From Paulownia fortunei (Eukaryota > Streptophyta > Magnoliopsida > Lamiales > Paulowniaceae), in the NCBI GenBank assembly GCA_019321725.1, contig CM033106.1, forward strand, positions 31,422,118 through 31,486,117: a DNA stretch of 64,000 nt. Reading direction: 5' to 3'. Below the pieces are notes generated by a model. That model searched no databases, was not told the DNA's origin, and was given only the letters and a program-made list of their open reading frames with translations. The position numbers and the translations under genes are program-made. How positions within the stretch are numbered: the first letter of the stretch is position 1; each line of letters begins with the position of its first letter. Positions 1 through 12,649 of this stretch are shown piece after piece.

Positions 1-345
1 AGTCTCTCTAAATTATGGGTCAGAACAAGACATGACTCAATAGACCCGGTTCATAGGATCCACAATATAATAAGACAAATTGGATTATAAAATTCACGTT
101 AATCTCATTAGGCCATAAGGCTCATTCCCACGAAAACACACACATCAACACTATAAATACTCACAATCTTCATTATTGAAAGATACGCGATTAATAAAGC
201 ACTTATATGCTCTCAAAGTTTATGATTTGCATCTATTTGTTTTGGAACTAACTTGAGCGTCAGAGGATTTTCGTCGGATCAACCCCGGCATCCCTAACGA
301 CTTTTGTGATGCAGGTAGTGACCCACTTAACAACTCGAATTCAAT
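1..345 (+). mobile_element. LTR-retrotransposon-like fragment (partial LTR)
   Basis: The stretch has a TATAAATAC box near 152, an AATAAAG-like signal near 193, and then a block at about 247-300 with the text TTGAGCGTCAGAGGATTTTC followed by a C-rich CCCCGGC segment. From memory, a 'TTGAGCGTC(G/A)GAGG' block close to the R/U5 part is common in plant Gypsy-type LTRs. A diverged copy of the same block lies at about 686-800. No gag/pol coding remains are visible and the left end is cut by the window, so this is either a solo or partial LTR, or the right end of an element that starts outside. Confidence 0.45.
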
Positions 346-685
346 AAAATTACTACTAAAATGAGTGATACCACATCAAAGAGTATATTTTCATTTAATA
401 TTTTTAAAACTTTCTACTTGTTTTATACACAAAAAATTGGTTTAATTATTTTTTTATTTTAGTAAATATGGCTTAACTCGTTTTTCAAAATTTATGCATT
501 TAAAAAAAAACTAAGTATTTTTCATTAGTATGCATTTTTTCTATTTGTTATTAGAAAATGGTAGAGTTTAATTTTGATCTTTCTTTCACTTGATATTAAT
601 CATTTAAAAAATAATAATTTTTAAAAAATAAAAAGGTACCTAAATTATTAATCATTAATCCACTCTCAAATTTTTTTAATTTTTT

Positions 686-815
686 CTATTCTAAATCTAA
701 TTTGAACGTTGGAGGGTTTTCATCGGGAAAAATCCCAACATATCTAATGTTTATTTGTGCATTCCACGTAATAGTTCATTTATTCAAGAATACGATCCAT
801 CGAAGTGATACGATA
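686..815 (+). mobile_element. Second, diverged copy of the LTR-like block
   Basis: The text CTAATTTGAACGTTGGAGGG followed by TTTTCATCGGGAAAAATCCC matches the block at 247-300 at most positions, and the similarity weakens through about 815 (both end near a GTGATAC-A-ATCA motif). It is same-strand and about 440 bases downstream. Nested or tandem insertion of related elements, or a rearranged solo LTR, would explain it. No coding capacity is seen. Confidence 0.35.
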
Positions 816-955
816 TCACCTTCCATGTATTAAATTTATTATGTATAATTGAAGAGGTATTCAAAGTTAGAATTTTAGTTTTCTATTTTTTTGCAATTAT
901 TAATTTAAAAAATGACTACCGATTAACTTTTTAAAAATAATGGATTATTTTTTTC

Positions 956-956
<1 letters not shown>

Positions 957-992
<36 letters not shown>

Positions 993-994
993 AT
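957..994. repeat. (AT)n microsatellite
   Basis: An almost uninterrupted run of TA/AT dinucleotides with one phase slip. It lies in AT-rich intergenic DNA. Confidence 0.9.
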
Positions 995-3900
995 TAGGCT
1001 AGTGCTTTGGTCTTTCAATAAAACATATTTGAAAATTTTTTATTCTAAATAAAAAAATATATATATATATGCTAAAAATATAAGTCTCAAAAATAGATGT
1101 CCGCACAACAAATCACACTATTTTGAAGTGTGTGTTACGCCTTCAAGTGGGGGCTCCACATTTTTGAATGCACAATGACTTTAACTAAATGCATAATAAA
1201 ATTTGATTGAAGAAATGACTTGTCATGTATAAATTGAGGTACAGAAACATTATCCGTGTGAGGCTGTAATTGGGACTCGAATTCTTGCTGGTGGTTAAGA
1301 TAAGGAAAACCAAATATGATCGGTCGTGCGCTTTGTTTTGTCAAATATCATTTTCAATGAAATTTTCGATGCGCATATAATGGGCCTTCTTTTTTTCCTC
1401 GAACCCATTGTACAATGAACCCTCATACCGTTCCATTTATTTTATATATTTAAAAAAAAATAAAAATATGAAAACTATTATATGTATTTTGGCTGGTGAA
1501 TTTATGTGGAAATTAGCTCATAAAAAAATATTTTTGAGAATGTTGTGGTAGAACTTGGTTTTCCAACTCATTTATTTGGTTAATGTTAACCAATGTTAGG
1601 TTATATCGTTGACTGAATTTAAAAAAAAAATTGATTTGGAAAATCTAGAAAGATCTTTTTTTTTTAAAGATAATATGAGTTTGATATATGTAAAAATAAA
1701 TAATAAATTTTGAATTTCTTCTCAAGTGGGTGAAAATACAGTTCAAAATAATTGCACCCCCAAATTGTCCCTTTCGTTGTCTAGTTGCCCAAAACAAAAT
1801 TAATAAAAAAAATAAAATGAAGGGCCTGAATTAATTAAGTATTGGAACCGAACTGGAATGAGTCCAATCAGAAGGGTTGGGGGGCACTGTCCTTTAGTGG
1901 GACTTGCTGAAATACACTTGTTAGGTAAGGGTACATATCTTGTTTTGCTTTTTTATCCACCTTTCTCTCCCCAATAACTAAAAGCATATAATATATCACT
2001 TACACATTTGAATAACAATATTTCCATCAATTATTGATGAAAATAATATTATCACTTCATTCCCAAAGAATTATAAAATGCATATATTACTAGAGTTTCC
2101 CTGTTATATTATTGGGTGATGGTTTAATTGATATACTAATCCCATTCCACTTTAGTTGGATATACTATTAAGTAGGAATTTAATACAACAATAAATAATA
2201 AATTTAATATTTTTTTGAACCTAATTTTGGTAATAAGAAAATCTAAGTATTCAAAATTTTAGTAATTTTAAAATTATCAAATATTCAATATGATAACAAA
2301 TGGATCAGTGATTTTGAGACGACTGATGTATTTGATTTTTAATAATTATTTTTACTTTTAACAAAAAATAATTATGCTTATTTGCAAGTAGATAATGACA
2401 ATATTAACAAATATATAAATGGCCTAGTGAACTAGCAACATCTCTGAATTAAATTGTTATTTTGTTTAACCTTTTCACATGCCACAAATGGTTCTCATCC
2501 TTTGGAAATTACGAGTTTAAATATGAATTATTTGATATATATTACGTTGGAAATCAATGGACGAGAACAAGACCAATATGATTGTAGTATCAAACTTTTT
2601 AAATAACTGTTGGACTCTAGATAGAATTAACACAATGTCCCTTGAAACGTTCAAAACAAATCACACTTATTGCATAGTTTTCCTCTTTTCTTCGTGGCAA
2701 TGTAACATGAGGAAAGTCAAAATATACAAAGTTAGAAAAAGGAAATAACTTATTATTATTATTATTTAATAATTTATTATGGACATCTTTATGGCAATTT
2801 TCTTAGTGATATATGCTCCGAGTATGGGGGTTAAATAGTAAAACCAGCAAACTGACAGTGCTCTTTGATTATTTGGTCAATAATTTGGAAATTAATGAGA
2901 GAAATGTCCCTTCATAAATCAGTGTCTTTTTAATGCTGTGATTGAATAAAAGTGGATGCTGATGGATTACCAATAATGATTTGCATTTCAAAATATAAAA
3001 GAGAAAATGTAATTCGAATTACATATAATATAGTTTGATTGCATTACTTATTCGTTAAGACAGTGCTTATGTTCGATTTGTTGTTGTTCTTTATACACTG
3101 GTTTAAAATGGAGTTTAATTTGCTTATTTTGCTGAATAAATACCTTTTTTTTTTGTATTTTAAAAAAACACATGGGTATTTTATTAAATAAGTGATCAAA
3201 ATATAGAATATTCTGTCAATAGAACAAGATAAAATAATTACAATCAATGATTCTAAATCGATCAAATCATGACTATAAAACTATAAAAAAATTATACTAA
3301 AGTCATTCTTGAAAAAAGGGAAAAATGGTATTATAAATTTCTTTATTTTTTATTGAAATGAGAATGGGACAAACCATGAAATGACATCCATGCAAATTAT
3401 TGTACTAGTAATAAAATTGGCTTCAACCAAGTCCAAAATCTGGCCCCATATACAACAACACTAAGGACAACTCTCTTGATTACATTTTGCATCAAATGTA
3501 CATCTCAATTAAATTGGACAACCTAAATCTGCATCCAATTATATGCATATAAAAGAGAAATAAACCTTTGAAACTGACTGAACATCTCCCCCACGCAGAG
3601 AACTAGCAATTAATATACACTACATAACTCAAATCCTGCCATCCTATCAAAGTACTATCCAGAAAATGAAAATGACTACTAATTTTCATATTGTATGATA
3701 TTGTATGCATAAATTGACAATTTAATGTGCCGTTACCTCGCTTTTTCTAGTACCTTATTATATTCTTAAATATTCATAATTAGGCTGTCTTGTTCGGCAA
3801 AATATTGGTCATACCTCTATTCTCTTTTTCTTCTGTCTTCTTGATTAAGAAGTAGTTTATTTTTGGTGAATTTGTGTTATGAAATTTGTTTGTGGAGTTT

Positions 3901-4713
3901 AACTTGATTTATGCGCTCTATATGTAAGGGAAAATAGATATACAAAGAGAGAAGTTTAAAACAGAAGGAAATAAAAAGATTCTGCAAACCAAAGTAATAT
4001 TGAAACATATACCAACAAATTTAAATATTTTTTTTTCTAATTAAACTCTATTTTAAATTATATATCTGGAAAAAAAGAGTAATGTAATTTATTATTTATG
4101 TATACTATATGTGTTTTAATATATGTATATTATCGTTTTATTCTCAAGTATTGTAATTTGACATGTTTATAATTGTTGAGAACGGAGAAATTTTGCTTAT
4201 ATTTCCCTAAAAATGATGTTGCGCGTGCATAATTTGCTAAGTAGACATACACTTCTCATACAAGATATTCAACTTGCACTCTTAGTTTAAAAAAGTGAGA
4301 ATGTTTTCCCTTTTTCTTTTTCTTTTTTAAGTCAAATTATGACCCTTTTTTTATTTTATTTTTAACATACCTAAGCACTTCAATTTTGTATTGGGGAGTT
4401 TATGTAGATTAAAAGACTACTGTATTTTTGTGTTTTTTTTTTTTTTTATTCATGAGTGATTAATTTTGACTATTTTTCAGCCTTCCTGATCGCACCATTT
4501 GCATGGAACCCCTATCTCCTGATTCTATTCAATCCATGTGATTAATCATGTGGATTCCTGTATTTGTACTCACACGAGTTAAGATCCATTGAGGTTACAG
4601 AACACAATGCACTGCATATGTGATATTCTATTTACCTAAATCCAAATGAAAATATTATATATTTCATTCCAAAGTTGTCTTAAAATTGATAGTTATTATT
4701 CTTGAATACTGTT

Positions 4714-4738
4714 GGGGGTGGGGGTGGGGGTGGGGGGG
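4714..4738 (+). repeat. G-quadruplex-type tract (G5-T-G5-T-G5-T-G7)
   Basis: Four uninterrupted G runs of 5, 5, 5 and 7 are separated by single T loops. This fits the standard intramolecular G-quadruplex rule with the shortest possible loops. It is an island of G on the + strand in otherwise AT-rich DNA. Confidence 0.85.
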
Positions 4739-4868
4739 AGGTCTCTTGTGGATATTGGTGATAGAGCAAGTTCACAAAGCATTATTGATGGAAGTGCAAA
4801 CGTCCAAAGGAAATTAAAAGGTCGGCCGAGTTAAAAAATGTCCAAACACAAGAGCTCAGTATGAGCTT

Positions 4869-4908
4869 GGGGTGGCGGGGGGGGGGGGGGGGGGGGTGGC
4901 GGGGTGGC
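4869..4908 (+). repeat. Second G-tract, including a 20-base poly-G run
   Basis: A run of 20 G (about 4877-4896) is flanked on both sides by GGGGTGGC-like units. It lies on the same strand as the G5T tract 130 bases upstream. Homopolymers of this length are prone to length error in assemblies, so the exact size is uncertain. Confidence 0.75.
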
Positions 4909-6123
4909 GTACCATTTATCTGTACCCCTGGTTTTAACACCTTCTTTCATTTTTCAACACTTTTCTTCATTCTATTCAAAAACTCACCCCAAAATTTCCT
5001 TATTAATGAAAATTATACCTTATATACATTTCAAACTTTGCATCTGGACATCCATAAATACTATTCTTTCTTTGCTTATAGTTAAGTGCTTTTTACCTTT
5101 TTTTATGTAAGTTTAACAAAAATTAATTAAGTACAATTAATGATTACGTATCAAATTTTGATATAGATATTAAGAAGGTAATGCTACAAAAATGTCGACA
5201 ACAACTCATTTTGGTAAAACTGGAATCCAATGTCCTAAAATTATAAAGTCTTTTGACTTTAACTTTTGCAATTTAACGTTGTCTAATGATTTTCTAAATA
5301 TATATGAAAATATTTAGATGAAAATATATCAATATATATCATGTGTGTGTGAGTGAAATAAACTTTAGGGTTCCAATACTAATATATTTGTATTTGTGTT
5401 CTAATAATTGGTTAATTAATATTTAATATTAAATTTATTTAAAATTTTATTGAACTTAAATTCTAATAGTTATTTATTAATTTACCATAGTACCTATGAA
5501 ATTACTATATGGTAGGATATATTTTTTTATTTAATACACTTTACTTTTGAATTTTCTATTCATTATACATCTAAAAAATACATGATATATTTTTAAATAA
5601 TATTTCATTAAATATATAAAAATACTAGTAATAATTTTTCATTATTAAATAAATTTTAAAAAAAATAATGGAAACAATTTATTATATATTTTTTATATTT
5701 ATAATGAGTATAATTTATAAATAAAATGTATTAGCTAATACAAAAATATCCCATAATATATAAATTTAATAGAAACTATGCTAATTCAAAAATAGCCATT
5801 AAAATTTAAGCATAATAAATTTTTAAATAAATTTAATGTTAAAAATTAATTAATTAAGTTGAGAAAATTATTAGAATATAAATATAAATATATTAATTTT
5901 AGAATATTTTAAAATAATTCTAAAATAAATAATATGTAACGACAACTTGATTATTTTTTATAATATAATGGGATAAAATAATATATAATAAGATTATAAA
6001 AGGTAAAGTGAAACAATTGATAATATAAAAGGATAAAGTAATACTCCATAAAAGTAGATAGAATAAAGTGAAATTATCTTTAAATTTTATAATACCACTA
6101 TAGTTTTTGGTATGTCTAAGGAC

Positions 6124-6536
6124 TTGTGTTTGGTTTCATTTTCATATTCGGTTCTTGCTTGTGTTTAATTTTTTTTTATTAAAATTTACTAACTAATTAA
6201 AATAATAATTTATTTTTCTATTATATTTTGACAAGGTAATAAGATACATAATAAATTAAATAATATTTTTTTATCCCAATATAATTTGACTGGATGGACA
6301 TAAAGAAAATAACGAGATTCACAATAAATTATATAATAATTTTTCTTTTCAATATTATTTGATTGATGTTGAATAACAAAAATATCGAGACACCCAAATT
6401 ATCACTCTTTTATTAAAACTTCATTTTCAATCTCATTCAAATATATTTTTATTTTCACAGATAAACCAATAACAAAACAAAGCACACGTGAAAATGTGAA
6501 AATTGAAAACTAAAAATAAAAATGAAACCAAACAGA
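6124..6536. mobile_element. MITE-like element with short terminal inverted repeats
   Basis: GTTTGGTTTCATTTTCAT at 6128-6145 is matched in inverted orientation by the sequence ending at 6533 (17 of 18 positions). The two lie about 0.4 kb apart around AT-rich, non-coding DNA. The size, termini and lack of coding sequence suggest a non-autonomous DNA transposon (hAT-like MITE is a guess). I could not identify a target-site duplication. Confidence 0.45.
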
Positions 6537-7471
6537 ATCAGAAGTTTGCAAACGTATTTATTTTGGTACCATACACTAAATATAATTACTGTAATCTTAT
6601 GAATAAATTTACTACATAAAATGCTACTTAAGGACAACAAATATATAGATACCATTTTATTATTGGAGTACAAGCTAGAAATAGTGATATTTATAATTGA
6701 TCAACGGGAATATAAATGTAATTAACACACGATGAATAATTGTTTATGGAGTGATATTTTTAAACTACTAACAACGTTTTTACTTTTCTTAAATTTGCCA
6801 TGCCAAACCTGTCGAAATTATTACACTAGCCATTATGTTCTTATTAAGCTGTTAAAGGTTAATTTTACCTTGAAATGACTGAATTCTGTGCAATTGGACT
6901 GTCACATTGTCATGTGCAACATGAAATGGACCAAACCAAAATGCTACATTTGCCGTCAAAGTGTCGGATGAATGGAATAAGAATTTAGGGTCCTTAAAAT
7001 TTCAATACTTCAAACCATTTTATAATTCTACTATATATAATATTTTTAAATTACCAAATTTGTATTTGTTTGCGCCAGCAAACACAATATATCACATAAT
7101 TTGGATTTTTTTATTACAATTTATGGTGTATATTTTATTACATAATATATATATATATATATGTATATTATGCGTATATGATTACTTTTAAATATATTTA
7201 AAAAAAATTATAAATGTGTTATGCATTTATATAATACACAATATAAAATGTAACTAAAATTATAATAAAAAATTTAAATTGTGTGACATGATTTGGCCCA
7301 GTTTTAAGCTAACTTCTTCTTCTTATTTATTAGATTAACATTAATTTAATACTATATATAATTTTGGTGGCATTCATTTCCTCTAAATGCAAACAATTGA
7401 TGAGATTATTAATTCCATTTCAATCATGAATACATTTTCTAACCAGATCAACTAATAACCCAGTTGATTCC

Positions 7472-7479
7472 CACGTGTC
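7472..7479 (+). promoter_or_regulatory. G-box/ABRE-like motif upstream of the PP2C gene
   Basis: CACGTGTC contains both the palindromic CACGTG core bound by bZIP/bHLH factors and the ACGTGTC ABRE core. It lies a few hundred bases upstream of the pyrimidine-rich leader of the PP2C gene. Activity is inferred only from the motif. Confidence 0.35.
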
Positions 7480-8156
7480 ACCATAAAGGCTCATAGCATG
7501 AAAATTCCATGCGATTGGAAACCACTCTATCTCTATCCCACTTCATTGACTATTTTGTGCAATTGTGTGTGTGTCTTTCCATTTTATATACAATTTTTTT
7601 TCTTTTAAATTTTGTTTTCCTCCTCCTCTCTTCCTTTTTGTACATGGTTTCTCTTTTTACTTTTTATAGTTTCTCTCTCTAGATTTTCTCTATCTGGAAC
7701 AGAGTGTGGAGCCCAAAACTGGTACTCTGCTTTGCTGGCTTGAAGCTCTCCATTGTTGGTTTTTAATGGGGTTTGTCTGATGAGAGAGACCAGAGTTCAG
7801 TTGCCCCAATCAAACACACCATAATATTAATAGTAATACCACTATCTCTCTCTACTGTTCTCTTTTGTTCTCTCGTTGATAATTCTTTTTTCACTCCGCT
7901 TTCTCTCTCTCTCTATATTGTTATTGTGTATTTCTTTTTCTTTTTTTCTGTTCTTCCATCACCTCATCATCAACATCATCTTCTTGTTCTTATTGTTATT
8001 GCCCACAAAGAAAATAGATAGGAGGACTAAGAACAAAAAACCCACATCAAAAGTTCTTTATTTCATTTTTTTCAAATTTCCCTTTTGATTTGATGGATCC
8101 ACAGATCTAAACCTCTTTCACTTTCAGATCTTCGTTCCTCACAATCAACTCCAAAG

Positions 8157-8600
8157 GTAACTTCTTTAGCATATTTCGCACCACCCCATCTTTTCATACG
8201 TGTTATTTTTATTTGGAAAAATTTTGTAGTGTTGAATAGCTGATGCTGCTGGAGGGTTTTGTGATTTTAAGAAATTGGGTTTTTTTTTGGGGTTATTTGA
8301 TTTACAATTTCATTTCTGTTTTTCGGGACTTGGACCTTCTAGAATTTGAACTGGCTGACCAAACAGTTGTCTGAACAAAAAGTGAATTTTGACAACTCTT
8401 GTTTTCAAAGCCCCCCATCCCCTTTTCCTTGGTGTTGAACTTTCTTGATTTTTTCCGGCGTTATGCTCATGCGTTTTCTGTTCTTGGTCAGAGATCTGCT
8501 TCACATTGGAAGTCCTTATTTCTTAATAATCTTGCTTTTCTTTTTGTAACATTATTGTTGTTCAAACTCTAATTTTGATTGTTTTGGGTGGTGTTGCCAG
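8157..8600 (+). other. Probable 5' UTR intron of the PP2C gene
   Basis: The donor context CCAAAG|GTAACT follows a CT-rich leader, and the acceptor TGTTGCCAG|ACTT lies upstream of the start codon. The stretch is T-rich, as plant introns are. There is no transcript evidence, so this rests on the border motifs and base composition. Confidence 0.5.
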
Positions 8601-8738
8601 ACTTCTAGTGTGCATACTTTCTGATTTCTTGAGGAGGATTAGATATACAATCATATAATTGAGTTCTATTTGGGTAAAGTTACCTTGCGAGCTCATTAGA
8701 TGTGGATAATTTGGAGGGTGATTTGGATGAGATGAGGG

Positions 8739-11700
8739 ATGTTATCTGGGTTAATGAACTTTTTGAAGGCCTGTTTTCGGCCAAGGGCAGAGCGATATGT
8801 TCACACGGGTTCAGATGCCAGTGGTCGTCAAGATGGGCTTCTCTGGTATAAGGACTCGGGGCAGCACTTTAATGGGGAGTTTTCAATGGCTGTAGTTCAA
8901 GCAAATAATTTACTAGAGGATCAGAGCCAACTTGAATCTGGTTGTCTGAGCTCAAATGATTCAGGACCGTATGGCACTTTTGTGGGAATTTATGATGGAC
9001 ATGGTGGTCCGGAGACCTCTCGGTTTATCAATGATCACCTCTTCCAACATCTAAAGAGTAAGTCCCGTGAAGTTTATTATGTTTGATTCTTCCTAAGATA
9101 ACAAGGATTCGCTGAGATATTCTGTGATGGACTATATATTTATCTCGATATGAATGATTACACTTACGAAGAAAGTAGTGTATTACTGGCAAGTTTTCAT
9201 TATTGTTTTGCAAATGTTCCTTGTAACATTTAATAGGAAACATGAAGCCAAAGGTAGCGTGAAAAATGATAGTGGATGTTGAGCCTGTGCTACTTAAATT
9301 GGTGTTTATGTTAATTTTCTTTTAATTGTTAAATTCGTAGGTCGATTACTTATTTCTTGATCGTGCAGGGTTCACTGCTGAGCATCAATCTATGTCAGTT
9401 GAGGTCATCCGGAAGGCATTTCAAGCGACAGAAGATGGTTTTTTCTCAGTTGTCAGCAGACAATGGCCCATGAAACCCCAGATTGCAGCAGTTGGCTCTT
9501 GCTGCCTTGTAGGAATCATCTGCGGTGGAACTCTTTATGTTGCCAACCTTGGTGATTCCCGTGCTGTTTTGGGGAGACTTGTCAAGGCTACTGGGGAAGT
9601 ACTTGCTATTCAACTCTCAGCAGAGCATAATGCGAGTATTGAGTCTGTGAGACAGGAGCTGCAGTCTCTACACCCCGATGACTCACAAATTGTAGTTCTA
9701 AAGCATAATGTATGGCGCGTGAAAGGTCTTATACAGGTTCGTTTATCTTTTGTCCGGCTACCATTTGATTGGTTTCTTTTAGCTGAAAACTTTGAGAGTG
9801 TTGCCTTTGTGTCCTGCTGCATGATTGCTTGATATTGACCCATTAAAAAAAAAAGCGATATTGCGATATTGAGTTTAATAAAGACATTTAAGATCAGTGC
9901 TAATTACGTTTGGACACAACTTGGCATAGTTCAACATTTTTATTGTGTAAATGGAGGTCCTTGGCAACATTGTTATGATGTCGGTTTGACACTGTTCTTT
10001 GCTATATGAACGGTTGATGCCATAGTGCAATAATTGATTTTCAATGTCAATAGACTGAAGCATGGAAATTAAGGGTTTTCCGTAGTGTATCTTCCACTCA
10101 TAATTTCTATTTAACTAGCTGTATATCAGAAATCTTAGTTCAAGACCACTTTGTTGATTACTGTATAAGCTGATTCCATTGTGCTCGCGTTTTCTTTGTT
10201 GTAGAATTCAACAACATTGGAAAATATCACAACAGAGTAATCATTTTCCTTCCTTTGTGATAAAAGTTCCTTTTTCATATTCCCTTTCTAAGTTGGATTA
10301 AGTCTTCGAAAGCCTAAAAATATAATTTCTCAAAAACTATGGTTGTCATGATGGATGTATTTGACCTAATTGTGTTTGTTTTAGACGGCAAGAGCTTCAT
10401 GACTTTGCAGGTTGACCTAGTTGGACTATTGACGACTTTGCAGGTTATTGAACTAAATCATTGCTAAAACATGTCAATTTTTTCTTTTCTACTAATTGCA
10501 ATGCCAAAAGAGGTAAAAAGAATAACAAGTATCGTACATTAGTATTTTCTTATGCATATCCAAAAGCTTTGAGTTAAAATTGAACCTTGTGCTGTGCAGC
10601 TATTGATTGTTCAAATTCTGATTCTACAACCTTTGGGCTTTCTTTCTTCTCTCTATGAAATTATTGCATTTGAGTTTCATCTGTGTTACAGTATGTAATG
10701 AGGATGCTATTTTACAGGTCTCAAGATCTATTGGAGATGTGTATCTGAAAAAGGCTGAATTCAACAGGGAACCATTATATCAAAAATTTCGACTTCGTGA
10801 ACCTTTCAAAAGACCTATTTTGAGTGCAGAACCATCGATTATGGTGCACCAGTTGCTCCCTCATGATCAATTCATTATATTTGCGTCAGATGGCCTTTGG
10901 GAGCACCTTACCAACCAAGAAGCAGTTGATCTAGTCCAAAATCATCCGCGCAATGTAAGATATTTAATGCGTAAACCCATTCACATATGTCTAATTTGAA
11001 CTATATTGGTGTGCAACGTGCTCGAGATTTTATATTATGATTACGGAAGAGCAGGCATACTGGTATGGCTTATGAGTTGTGTGCATATTTGTATTTACCA
11101 TAAATTTGTGAATGCTAGTTGCTCACAAGCATCAATTATTATTTTGTTGAGGTGAAAAGTGGAAGTATAGGAGGAAGGAAAGCATAAGTGCAAGCATATA
11201 ATACATCCGCTAGTTTGGTTGAAGAGGCTTTTCCCATCCCAAGCCCAATTTTCTTTCTGTCCAATTTGGGTGGATAGAGGAAGTATATGGGTCAATAGAT
11301 AGCAAAACCCTCAAATTGAATTTTATTTTTATACTACAATTACAAAAGGAATGGGTGAATCAGTTATTTTCATGGTATGGCACCAAACAAGTATTACCAA
11401 ACAACTTGACGTAAAGGTATTATACTTTCCCCAGTTAAACTAAACTCCCCTTTGCTTCCCCCTTGCCTTCACTGAACCAAACAAAGTACTATGTTCTATT
11501 TTGTGGTTGTTGCTGACCATAGCACCAAGTAGTTACCGGCTCCTGCTGCTTTATTAGCTGTTCACTGCTTCTCCTATAGATAACAAGTTTTCTGCATATA
11601 TAAATGCAATAGTTTTCTGTAGTTATATGTGCTGGTCACTGTTGATGCCAAGAGTTGCATGGTTAAATTGATTTCTGGTGTTGAGACAAGCCAGAGCTTG

Positions 11701-12278
11701 AAGCCAACACTTTATAACTACAGATAGAGGTCAATTTTGAAAGAGTCCAAAGTACAGAAGTTTCTGTTGGTTTCGAATGAGACGAAAGATGATAATTTAG
11801 GAACATGGAACACATTGATGGCATAAGAAAAGTGTCTATTTTGCTGATAATAGGAGAAGAATTATTAAATACCTTTCTAATTTTTTCTTTAGTTTTCCCT
11901 TTAACAAATAAAAGCCATTTTCACTCCTGTTTTCTTGATTTTGATTATCCTCTCTCTGAACTAAGGATTTAGTACTCGAATAAATAGGGTCATGCTTATA
12001 ATGTGCAGGGGAGTGCTAGGAGATTAGTTAAAGCAGCATTGCAAGAGGCAGCGAAGAAGAGGGAGATGAGGTACTCAGACTTGAAGAAAATAGACCGTGG
12101 GGTGCGCCGCCATTTCCACGACGACATCACAGTTGTTGTGGTGTTTCTTGACTCACATCTTGTGAGCAGGGCTAGTTCAGTCCGGAGTCCTAACATATCT
12201 GTTAAAGGAGGTGGCATCAGCCTGCCTCCAAATTTCCTTGCACCTTGCACGACACCGACAGAACCTGTCACCACTTGA
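8739..12278 (+). CDS. Protein phosphatase 2C, clade D-type (PP2C38/48-like)
   Basis: A Mg/Mn-dependent Ser/Thr phosphatase of 397 residues. Exons: 8739-9057, 9369-9736, 10718-10954 and 12009-12278; all joins are GT-AG and keep frame. PP2C motifs appear in order: [12 protein letters not shown] with the metal-binding Asp near residue 86, [43 protein letters not shown] and the terminal [12 protein letters not shown]. The N-terminus ([11 protein letters not shown], then [17 protein letters not shown] and [20 protein letters not shown]) is typical of plant clade D enzymes. In Arabidopsis this clade dephosphorylates plasma-membrane H+-ATPase and is inhibited by SAUR proteins; that role is inferred here. 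The pyrimidine-rich leader probably holds an intron (8157-8600) and two upstream ATGs. The 3' UTR probably ends within about 0.7 kb. Confidence 0.95.
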
Positions 12279-12649
12279 TGCTGCTGTCTCTAATGTTATT
12301 ACCTGTTGTACTATTCTCATGTGAATACAGGTAGCTTCTTAAAAGATAAGAGCAGCCCTTGAATTCTTTAATGTACACTGTAACTTTTAACTGAAGACTA
12401 ATACTTGGCATAGTTCCAACTCCGGAGAGGCTGGAAAAAGTGGACTTCAAGGTGACAATCATTATAGCTATGTTTTCTGGGCAGATCTTTCTACATTTGT
12501 TGTTTCTCATGTTATCTTCCTTTATTTTAATCTATTCACTTTTGTAAATCCTGTGACTTGGAAGCTAAATGACCTGATTAATTCTTATTAAGTTTCAGCC
12601 ATGAAGATCACTGAAGCAGCTTGTGGATGAATAGAAGTAATATATTTTT

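Larger units (their letters stand above)
816..7690. other. AT-rich intergenic region without a supportable gene
   Basis: About 6.9 kb of low-GC DNA. Open frames here are short, have no recognisable domains and are rich in Phe, Leu, Ile, Tyr and Lys, as expected from AT-rich random sequence. The items that stand out are listed separately: an (AT)n run, two G-tract clusters, a short inverted-repeat element and a G-box upstream of the PP2C gene. Confidence 0.7.

Noticed and set aside
10395..10446. Repeated GACTTTGCAGGTT text, possible small extra exon in the PP2C gene
   Set aside because: It contains CAG|GT borders, but including any piece would break the conserved join from GLIQ to VSRSIGD.
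11205..11490. Possible MITE in intron 3 of the PP2C gene
   Set aside because: The TTTGGTT-type ends match in inverted orientation over too few bases to support an element.
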